A stretch of DNA of 28,042 nucleotides from SFHK01 sp963618055. GTDB lineage: Bacteria; Bacillota; Clostridia; Christensenellales; Aristaeellaceae. The position numbers and the translations under genes are program-made. The stretch spans positions 1 to 28,042 of the forward strand of contig CAVERI010000030.1 in NCBI GenBank assembly GCA_963618055.1, given 5' to 3'. The first letter of the stretch is position 1. Every line of letters starts with the position of its first letter. Of the stretch, positions 22,877 to 28,042 are shown one piece after another. The notes below the pieces were generated by a model that was not told where the DNA came from, did not search any database, and worked only from the letters and a program-made list of their open reading frames with translations.

Positions 22877-22905
22877 GTGGGAGGACATAGCGCCGATTGT
22901 ACCAC
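22877..22905 (+). promoter_or_regulatory. Candidate L1-binding element before rplA
   Basis: GTGGGAGG (22877-22884) and ACCAC (22901-22905) flank a small ACA/TGT stem (22885-22887 with 22898-22900). The outer GTGG/CCAC stem matches the element before rplK. It lies in the 62-base rplK-rplA spacer just ahead of the rplA SD. Confidence 0.5.
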
Positions 22906-22920
22906 AGGGAGGATATTAAC

Positions 22921-23607
22921 ATGAAGACCGGAAAGAAATATAGCGACAGCATCAAGCTGATCGATCGTACCAAGCTGTATGATCCCGAAGAGGCCGTTAC
23001 GCTGGTAAAGCAGACCGCCAAGGCCAAGTTCGACGAGACCGTCGAGATCTCCGTCCGTCTGGGCGTTGATCCCCGCCACGCCGATCAGCAGGTTCGCGGC
23101 ACCGTCGTTCTGCCTAACGGCACCGGCAAAACCAAGACTGTCCTCGTGATCGCCAAGGGCCCCAAGGCCGAGGAAGCGACCGCCGCGGGCGCCGATTTTG
23201 TGGGCGCCGAGGACATGATCGCCAAGATTCAGGGCGGCTGGTTCGGATTTGACGTTTGTATCGCCACCCCGGATATGATGGGTCTGGTCGGCCGTCTGGG
23301 CCGCGTGCTCGGCCCCAAGGGCCTCATGCCGAACCCGAAGACCGGCACCGTTACCATGGACGTGACCAAGGCCATCACCGAGACCAAGGCCGGCAAGGTT
23401 GAGTACCGCGTCGATAAGACCGCCATCATCCACTGCCCCCTCGGAAAGGCCTCCTTCTCCGAGCAGCAGCTGACGGAGAACCTGCGCACCCTCATGGACG
23501 CCATCATCAAGGCGAAGCCGTCCGCGTCCAAGGGCACGTATGTGAAGTCCGCCGTCATCTCCAGCACCATGGGCCCCGGCATCAAGCTGAACGCGCTCAA
23601 GTTCTGA
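22921..23607 (+). CDS. rplA: 50S ribosomal protein L1
   Basis: A 228-residue protein of normal length, with the L1 signature IATPDMMGLVGRLGRVLGP followed by KGLMPNPKTGTVTMDV near 117-150. It builds the L1 stalk and in other bacteria represses its own mRNA. The ATG at 22921 has GGGAGG (22907-22912) upstream; the longer frame from 22897 is rejected. It is the last gene before a terminator. Confidence 0.98.
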   Translation: MKTGKKYSDSIKLIDRTKLYDPEEAVTLVKQTAKAKFDETVEISVRLGVDPRHADQQVRGTVVLPNGTGKTKTVLVIAKGPKAEEATAAGADFVGAEDMIAKIQGGWFGFDVCIATPDMMGLVGRLGRVLGPKGLMPNPKTGTVTMDVTKAITETKAGKVEYRVDKTAIIHCPLGKASFSEQQLTENLRTLMDAIIKAKPSASKGTYVKSAVISSTMGPGIKLNALKF

Positions 23608-23621
23608 GGATTGTCTTTTTG

Positions 23622-23657
23622 CGCCGCTTTCCGTTTTTTTCGGAAGGCGGCGTTTTT
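23622..23657 (+). terminator. Rho-independent terminator after rplA
   Basis: A 12-bp stem CGCCGCTTTCCG/CGGAAGGCGGCG (23622-23633 with 23641-23652, one G-T pair), a loop of seven T, and a TTTTT tail (23653-23657). It splits the usual rplKA-rplJL unit. Confidence 0.9.
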
Positions 23658-23681
23658 CAAATCGAAGGGAGGACGCTTTTC

Positions 23682-25052
23682 ATGAGATACGAAGCGGAAA
23701 TCGTCGTCTGCGGCGCGGGAACCGCCGGTTCGGTCGCCGCCATTGCCGCCGCGGACGCGGGGCGCGACGTGCTTGTTATAGAGCAGTTCGGCTCGGCGGG
23801 CGGCAGCGGCACGCTCGCGCTCGTCACGCCGCTGATGAACACGTTTGTTCCCGGCAACCCGATGGGCAGCTACGTGTCCCGCGAGATCAACCGGCGCATG
23901 CTTGCGCTGGGCGCGGCTGCGGGAAAGGGCGACTGCTGGTTCGACCCGGAGATGCTGAAAATCGTGCTGAACGAAATGCTGGCGGAGCGCGGCGTGCGGG
24001 TTCTGTATCACACGTTTCTCATCGGCGCGAAGCGCGAGGGCGGGAGGGTTACGTCGGTGGAAATCGCGAACAAGTCCGGAAGGGGCGAGGCCGCGGGCAA
24101 AATCTTCATCGACGCGACGGGCGACGCCGACGTTGTGCACGCGCTGGGCTTTGAGACGCTGCACGGCAGCGAGGAGGACGGCAAAAATCAGCCGATGTCG
24201 CTTCGCTACCTGCTGGGCGGCGTGGATACGCAGGCGTTCTGGGATTTCCTTGAGAGGCTGTCCCGCCCGAACGACGAGCCGCGCCCGCGTCCCGAAAATT
24301 ACGACGGCGCCGTGACGCTGAACCCGGAGAAGCCATGGCCGCTGAAGCCGCTGTTTCTTCAGGCGGTCGACGAGGGGCAGCTTACGCGCGAGGACGCGCT
24401 GTACTGGCAGTTCTTCACCGTGCCCGGACGGCGCGACACGATTGCCTTCAACTGCCCGGAATTTTTCGACTTTCACGACGCGGACGACGCGGAGAACCAG
24501 TCGCGCGTGCAGACGGAGGGCAAGCGCGCGATTCTGCGCCAGCTTTCGTTCTACCGCGCGCGCATACCCGGCTTTGAGCATGCCTACCTTTCGGAAATCT
24601 CCGCGATGGTGGGCGTGCGCGAATCCCGCCGCGCCGTCACCGACCATATCCTCACCGCCGGGGAAATCCTCGGCCGCGCGCGCTTTGACGACGCGGTGTG
24701 CCGCTGCAACTATCCCGTGGACGTGCATGGGCGCGACCTTAAAACCTATGAGCTGACCGGGAGCGGCCGCGAGCCGTATTATGAAATTCCGCTGCGCTGC
24801 CTGATCGTGCGCGGCGCGGAGAACCTGCTCGTCGCCGGCCGGAACCTTGGCAGCGAGTTTATCGCCCAGTCGTCCGCGCGCATCATCCCCACCTGCCGCG
24901 CCATGGGCGAAGCCGCCGGCCTCGCCGCCGCGCTCTCCGTGCGCGAGCAAAAGCCCGTCCGCGAAATCGGAGGGAAACGCGTTCGGGAGGAAATGACGCG
25001 CATGGGCGCGGATGAAGCGCAGGGGAAGCCTTCAATTTCTCCCGAAACTTAA
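23682..25052 (+). CDS. FAD-dependent oxidoreductase (FAD_oxidored-type)
   Basis: A 456-residue flavoprotein. The Rossmann motif GAGTAG lies at 11-16 with the ribose-binding Glu34 (VLVIEQ), followed by GGSGTLALVTPLMNTF, the second FAD element IFIDATGDADV (141-151), and the C-terminal LLVAGRNLGSEFIAQSSARIIPTCRAMGEAAG. This pattern marks a family of FAD-dependent dehydrogenases of unknown substrate that is common in gut Clostridia. AAGGGAGGA (23665-23673) is 8 bases before the ATG, and overlaps nothing of the rplA terminator except its downstream flank. No separate promoter was recognised, so it may depend on read-through. It sits between rplA and rplJ, an unusual place, and its sequence looks richer in G+C than its ribosomal neighbours. 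Confidence 0.85.
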   Translation: MRYEAEIVVCGAGTAGSVAAIAAADAGRDVLVIEQFGSAGGSGTLALVTPLMNTFVPGNPMGSYVSREINRRMLALGAAAGKGDCWFDPEMLKIVLNEMLAERGVRVLYHTFLIGAKREGGRVTSVEIANKSGRGEAAGKIFIDATGDADVVHALGFETLHGSEEDGKNQPMSLRYLLGGVDTQAFWDFLERLSRPNDEPRPRPENYDGAVTLNPEKPWPLKPLFLQAVDEGQLTREDALYWQFFTVPGRRDTIAFNCPEFFDFHDADDAENQSRVQTEGKRAILRQLSFYRARIPGFEHAYLSEISAMVGVRESRRAVTDHILTAGEILGRARFDDAVCRCNYPVDVHGRDLKTYELTGSGREPYYEIPLRCLIVRGAENLLVAGRNLGSEFIAQSSARIIPTCRAMGEAAGLAAALSVREQKPVREIGGKRVREEMTRMGADEAQGKPSISPET

Positions 25053-25053
25053 C

Positions 25054-25082
25054 TTGACGAGACGCGGACAAATGGGTACAAT
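25054..25082 (+). promoter_or_regulatory. Promoter of rplJL
   Basis: TTGACG (25054-25059), 17-base spacer, TACAAT (25077-25082). It begins one base after the stop codon of the oxidoreductase gene and gives an rplJ leader of about 180 bases. Confidence 0.85.
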
Positions 25083-25089
25083 ATATGAG

Positions 25090-25260
25090 GCTGTGAAACA
25101 GCTGTGCCATAGACAGCGAGTGCGGAAGCGTAAACTCCCATCGGAGTGCTCGCCGAGGTGCAAAGGTTCGGACTTTCTCGAATTCTGTTCAGAAGTATTC
25201 CGCCCTTGCGCCTATGCGCAGGGGCGTTTCATTTGCCGTCATTCACAGGACGGAATGCGA
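25090..25260 (+). ncRNA. L10 (rplJ) ribosomal-protein leader
   Basis: The structured 5' leader of rplJ includes a GCACTCCGATGGGAG-like stem region (CACTCCGA/TCGGAGTG type pairing around 25134-25150), the segment CTCGCCGAGGTGCAAAGG typical of L10(L12)4-binding leaders, and a terminal attenuator hairpin (25201-25234). In Firmicutes, L10(L12)4 binding to such a leader represses rplJL by early termination. Boundaries are approximate. Confidence 0.75.
25201..25234 (+). terminator. Attenuator hairpin in the rplJ leader
   Basis: An 11-bp stem CGCCCTTGCGC/GCGCAGGGGCG (25201-25211 with 25216-25226, one G-T pair) with a 4-base loop and TTTCATTT tail. The nearby TATTCCG (about 25196-25202) could instead pair with CGGAATG (about 25251-25257), giving a possible antiterminator. 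Confidence 0.75.
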
Positions 25261-25272
25261 GGTGTTTAACAA

Positions 25273-25788
25273 ATGTCCAAGAACGAACTTTCCAAGAATA
25301 TCGAAAGCAAGAAGCCGGTCGTTGCCGCCGTCAAAGAAAAGTTTGAAAAGGCGCAGACCGTCGTTCTGGTTGACTTCCGTGGTCTGACCGTGGAGGAGGA
25401 TACCGCGCTGCGCAACGAATTCCGCAAGGCGGGCGTTGAGTATGCCGTTATCAAGAACACCATGATCGATCTCGCCGTGAAGGATACCCCCTTCGCCGCG
25501 CAGATGGAGGAGCACCTGAAGGGCCCCACCGCCGTGGCGTTCGGCTACACCGATATGATCGCGCCCGCGAAGATCGCGGTGGAGTTCGGCAAGAAGAGCA
25601 AGAAGCTCACGCTGAAGTGCGGCGTGTGCGACGGCGCGTTCCTCGACGCGGCCGGCGTTCAGGCTCTGGCCGAGCTGCCCAGCAAGGAAGTCCTCATCGC
25701 CCGTTTCATGGGCAGCATGATGAGCGCGGTTTCCAGCTTCGTCCGCTGCGTGGAAGCGATCCGCAAGCAGAAGGCCGGCGAGGAATAA
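25273..25788 (+). CDS. rplJ: 50S ribosomal protein L10
   Basis: A 171-residue protein, the base of the L7/L12 stalk. The N-terminal rRNA-binding part (VVLVDFRGLTVEEDTALRNEFRKAG, then YAVIKNTMI and LKGPTAVAFGY) is followed by the C-terminal helix that carries L7/L12 dimers (VSSFVRCVEAIRKQK). The ATG has GAGGTG upstream at the end of the leader. It is followed by rplL after 53 bases. Confidence 0.97.
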   Translation: MSKNELSKNIESKKPVVAAVKEKFEKAQTVVLVDFRGLTVEEDTALRNEFRKAGVEYAVIKNTMIDLAVKDTPFAAQMEEHLKGPTAVAFGYTDMIAPAKIAVEFGKKSKKLTLKCGVCDGAFLDAAGVQALAELPSKEVLIARFMGSMMSAVSSFVRCVEAIRKQKAGEE

Positions 25789-25841
25789 TCGCTGCCTGAC
25801 GCACCCAATTCAGACCTTAACATGATTATGGAGGGAATACA

Positions 25842-26213
25842 ATGAACGCTCAGGAAATCATTTCTGCCGTTGAGTCCATGACGATTCTCGAGCTGGCTGA
25901 TCTCGTAAAGGCCATGGAAGAGAAGTTTGGCGTTTCCGCCGCCGCCCCCGTCGCGGTTGCCGCCGGCCCCGCCGCCGCTGCTGAAGCCGTTGAAGAGAAG
26001 ACCGAGTTCGACGTCATCCTGAAGTCTGCTGGCGCCGAGAAGATCAAGGTTATCAAGGTCGTCCGCGAAGTCGTTTCCGGCCTGGGCCTGAAGGAAGCCA
26101 AGGAACTCGTTGACAACGCCCCCAAGCCCATCAAGGAAGGCGTTTCCAAGGAAGTTGCCGAGGAAATCAAGAAGAAGTTTGCCGACGTCGGCGCCGAAGT
26201 CGAAATCAAGTAA
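25842..26213 (+). CDS. rplL: 50S ribosomal protein L7/L12
   Basis: A 123-residue stalk protein. The N-terminal dimerisation domain spans about 1-30, an Ala/Pro-rich hinge (SAAAPVAVAAGPAAAAEAV) about 31-52, and the C-terminal factor-binding domain (EFDVILKSAGAEKIKVIKVVREVVSGLGLKEAKELVDNAPK) 53-123. It recruits translation GTPases. GGAGGG precedes the ATG, and a terminator follows the stop. Confidence 0.98.
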   Translation: MNAQEIISAVESMTILELADLVKAMEEKFGVSAAAPVAVAAGPAAAAEAVEEKTEFDVILKSAGAEKIKVIKVVREVVSGLGLKEAKELVDNAPKPIKEGVSKEVAEEIKKKFADVGAEVEIK

Positions 26214-26227
26214 GCTCCTTTTGCAGG

Positions 26228-26253
26228 AAGCCGTCCGCGAGGGCGGCTTTCTT
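26228..26253 (+). terminator. Rho-independent terminator after rplL
   Basis: A 9-bp stem AAGCCGTCC/GGGCGGCTT (26228-26236 with 26241-26249, one G-T pair), GCGA loop, followed by TCTTC. Confidence 0.85.
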
Positions 26254-26282
26254 CATATTCACAGTTCGAGAGGTGAATTTGC

Positions 26283-26648
26283 GTGCTTCATGACGATACC
26301 ACCACCATTTCCCAGCTGAAGGAGGCCGTGTACGCGCTGTGTCTGGAAAAGGGCTGGGGCGTGGACGGCGTTCAGAACCCGCAGCAGGTCGCCATGGCCA
26401 TGACGGTGGAGATGAGCGAGCTTCTGGAGCTGTTCCAGTGGCTGAACCCGCCGGACGTGGAAAGGCTGCTGAACGGCGAGGATCCGGCGTATGTCGCGCG
26501 AATCGCCGAGGAATTTGCGGACGTGATGATGTACGGCATGCAGCTGATGCGCGCGCTGAAGATCGACGTTTCCGCCGAAATCGAGCGCAAGATCGAGGTT
26601 GTGCGCGGCCGTCCGGCAAACCGCAAAAACCTGCATCCGTTTCAGTGA
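26283..26648 (+). CDS. MazG-like nucleotide pyrophosphohydrolase
   Basis: A 121-residue all-alpha NTP pyrophosphatase of the short MazG/dCTPase type, which removes pyrophosphate from non-canonical or excess (d)NTPs. The metal-binding signature is complete: E43-x-x-E46 in TVEMSELLELFQW and E77-x-x-D80 in AEEFADVMMYG. The basic tail KIEVVRGRPANRKN is typical. The start is GTG at 26283, with GAGAGGTGA 7 bases upstream; the first ATG in frame is within the domain. It follows the rplL terminator and ends at a long terminator hairpin that overlaps the start region of the next gene. Confidence 0.88.
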   Translation: MLHDDTTTISQLKEAVYALCLEKGWGVDGVQNPQQVAMAMTVEMSELLELFQWLNPPDVERLLNGEDPAYVARIAEEFADVMMYGMQLMRALKIDVSAEIERKIEVVRGRPANRKNLHPFQ

Positions 26649-26657
26649 CATGCGCAT

Positions 26658-26720
26658 AAAACCGCCTTCCCATGGATAGAATGGCTGCGATAGACCATCG
26701 ATTCGGGGGAGGCGGTTTTT
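26658..26720 (+). terminator. Terminator after the MazG-like gene, containing the next gene's SD
   Basis: AAAACCGCCTTCCC (26658-26671) pairs with GGGGAGGCGGTTTT (26706-26719) with one G-T pair, closing a 34-base loop that itself holds a small ATGG/CCAT stem, and ends in TTTTT (26716-26720). The right arm contains GGGGGAGG, the only SD-like sequence for the GuaA-like gene. Confidence 0.75.
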
Positions 26721-28042
26721 ATCCGGCACATCGCGATATTGGATACCGGCGGGGCGGAGGCGCGCGCCGTGTCCAGAAGGCTGAGGGCGCTGAAGTCGCT
26801 GGCCGTGGTGGTGGACGGCGGCATGCTGCCGCCGGACGCGCTGACGGGCGACACCTGCGGCGTTGTGCTGGCGGGCAGCGGTCTTCTGCCCGGGGCGGCC
26901 GAGACCGCCGCGCGCGAGGCGCTGAAAAGCGGCCTGCCGGTGCTGGCGCTGGGACGCAGCGCACGTCTGCTTCTGTTGGCGCTGGGCGCGCAGCCGGGCG
27001 CGACCCGGCTTGAGAGGGCCACGGCGCACGTTCGGTTTCTGAACGGCCCGCTGTTTGAAGGTCTGAGCGAGGCGGAGCGCTATTTTGAACGCGGCGAGGA
27101 ATGGACGCTGCCCGAGGGCGTTCATGTGTCGGCGGAGGGCGAGGGCGGCTTTATCGCCGCCGCGCAGAACGAAGCCGGAACCGTGTTCGCGGCGCAGTTC
27201 GGCGTGGAAAGCAACGACCCGGACGGCATGCAGATGCTGAAAAGCTTCGCCGAGGGCGTGTGCGGCCTGAATGGCGAATGGACGATGCCCGCGTTTTTAG
27301 ACGACTGCGTGGGAACCCTGCGTGCGGCCTGCCCGGCGGGCGAGGTGATCGCCGCGGTGTCCGGCGGCGCGCCGTCGATTGTGGCGGCGGTGCTCGCGTC
27401 GCGCGCCTTCGGCGAGCGGGCGCGGTGCGTGCTGATGGATACCGGCCTGTTCCGCAAGGGCGAGGTCGCCTGCCTGCGCCGGGCGTTCGAGGAGGAGCTC
27501 GGCCTGCCGCTGCATGTGAAGGATATTTCAGCGGAAATCGAGACGGCGCTCTCCGGCGCGGCCGACACGCGCGAGAAGCACGAGAGGGTCGGGAAGACCC
27601 TGCGCGGCGCGCTTCTGGGCGAGGGGCGCGCCGTCGTGCGCGGCGCGGGGCGGCCGGGCGACTTTTCGCTTCTGCCGCTGAACGCGCTGTATCGCGAGGA
27701 AATTCGCGAGCTGGGCGAGCTGCTCGGCCTGCCGCCGCGCCTGCTTTCGCGCCAGCCGTTTCCCGAAAGCGGGCTCGCCATTCGCATGAGCGGCGAGGTA
27801 ACCGCGGAAAAGCTCGCGCTTCTGCGCGAGTCCGACGCGGTGTTCTGTGAGGAAATTGAGACGGCGGGGCTGGAACGCAAGCTCCACCGCTATTATGCCA
27901 CCCTGACCGGCACCGACGCCGGTGCATACGCCGTGGTGCTCCACGCGCTCGTCTCCCCGGACACCGTCAGCGGCTACGCGTTCCGCTTGCCCTACGACGT
28001 AATCGAGCGCGCCGTGATGCGGATTCTCAAGAACCTGAACGC
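26721..28042 (+). CDS. Degenerate GMP synthase (GuaA)-like pseudoenzyme, partial
   Basis: An open frame of 440 codons running off the window. It follows GuaA order: an N-terminal amidotransferase-like domain (IAILDTGG at 4-11), then QFGVESNDPDGMQMLKSFAEG ahead of GEWTM (159-189, GuaA has QFHPE...LL.NF), then PP-loop region AAVSGGAPSIVAAVL, MDTGLFRKGE and PFPESGLAIRMSGEVT (346-361), and LPYDVIERAVMRIL near the end. Key residues are gone: the GICYG Cys is Gly78 (PVLALGRSARL), the FHPE His is Gly161, SGGVDSS is SGGAPSI (214-220), PFPGPG is PFPESG, and the LYPDVIES...KSHHN segment is missing. No stop interrupts it, so it appears maintained. Start uncertain: ATC at 26721 fits homology and an SD 8 bases upstream; GTG at 26769 (GGAGG 9 bases upstream) would cut into the first strand. 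Confidence 0.75.
   Translation, partial: MRHIAILDTGGAEARAVSRRLRALKSLAVVVDGGMLPPDALTGDTCGVVLAGSGLLPGAAETAAREALKSGLPVLALGRSARLLLLALGAQPGATRLERATAHVRFLNGPLFEGLSEAERYFERGEEWTLPEGVHVSAEGEGGFIAAAQNEAGTVFAAQFGVESNDPDGMQMLKSFAEGVCGLNGEWTMPAFLDDCVGTLRAACPAGEVIAAVSGGAPSIVAAVLASRAFGERARCVLMDTGLFRKGEVACLRRAFEEELGLPLHVKDISAEIETALSGAADTREKHERVGKTLRGALLGEGRAVVRGAGRPGDFSLLPLNALYREEIRELGELLGLPPRLLSRQPFPESGLAIRMSGEVTAEKLALLRESDAVFCEEIETAGLERKLHRYYATLTGTDAGAYAVVLHALVSPDTVSGYAFRLPYDVIERAVMRILKNLN

Noticed and set aside
23229..24950. 573-aa minus-strand frame across rplA and the oxidoreductase gene
   Set aside because: It spans two well-supported genes and a terminator on the other strand and shows no family features.
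26672..27880. Arg/Gly-rich plus and minus frames at the right end
   Set aside because: They compete with the GuaA-like frame, which alone shows homology over its length; the others are G+C shadows.

Overview
The window reads as a moderately G+C-rich Firmicutes (Clostridia) chromosome segment, most likely an anaerobic gut or rumen lineage near Christensenellales/Oscillospirales. The order-level guess is weak. Supporting signs are strong AGGAGG-type Shine-Dalgarno (SD) sites, frequent GTG/TTG starts, the order rpmG-secE-nusG-rplK-rplA...rplJ-rplL with an L10 leader, a four-cysteine L33, DUF3899 and DUF4870-like membrane proteins, and a CotH/VTC/DUF4956 cluster. No tRNA, rRNA, CRISPR array, insertion sequence or phage module was seen.

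Layout. 22-384 (-) is a small membrane protein, back to back with a five-gene oligopeptide-type ABC transporter operon (673-9189, +) driven by a consensus promoter. Every Opp component is much larger than usual: an 818-aa binding protein, OppC with about 225 residues outside the membrane after TM1, OppD with about 370 residues inserted in the ATPase helical region, and OppF with about 85 extra residues before the Q-loop. A strong hairpin separates the binding-protein gene from the rest. Three small genes follow (DUF3899, cupin, ParB/Srx-like), ending at a bidirectional terminator.

10838-21059 is a minus-strand block. It holds a secreted tannase-like esterase, then the cluster cotH-like (three lamin-tail domains plus CotH kinase), VTC polyphosphate-polymerase domain and DUF4956. 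All three cluster genes start with TTG or GTG. Next come a secreted lysozyme/C-type-lectin/SH3b/leucine-rich-repeat protein, with its 3' end duplicated after the stop, and an RluA-family pseudouridine synthase.

21204-26213 (+) is the translation/transcription core: rpmG, secE, nusG, rplK, rplA, then rplJ, rplL. A FAD-dependent oxidoreductase gene sits between rplA (which has its own terminator) and rplJ (which has its own promoter and L10-type attenuating leader). Two similar GTGGGAGG...CCAC hairpins precede rplK and rplA and are candidate L1 autoregulatory sites.

The right end carries a MazG-like pyrophosphohydrolase and a gene cut by the window edge. That gene aligns along its whole length with GMP synthase (GuaA) but has lost the amidotransferase Cys and His, the PP-loop Asp-Ser and other signature motifs. 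It appears to be a pseudoenzyme paralogue whose best start is a rare ATC codon, with its SD inside the preceding terminator. The strongest candidates for new biology are this GuaA-like pseudoenzyme, the uniformly enlarged Opp transporter and the CotH-VTC-DUF4956 cluster.
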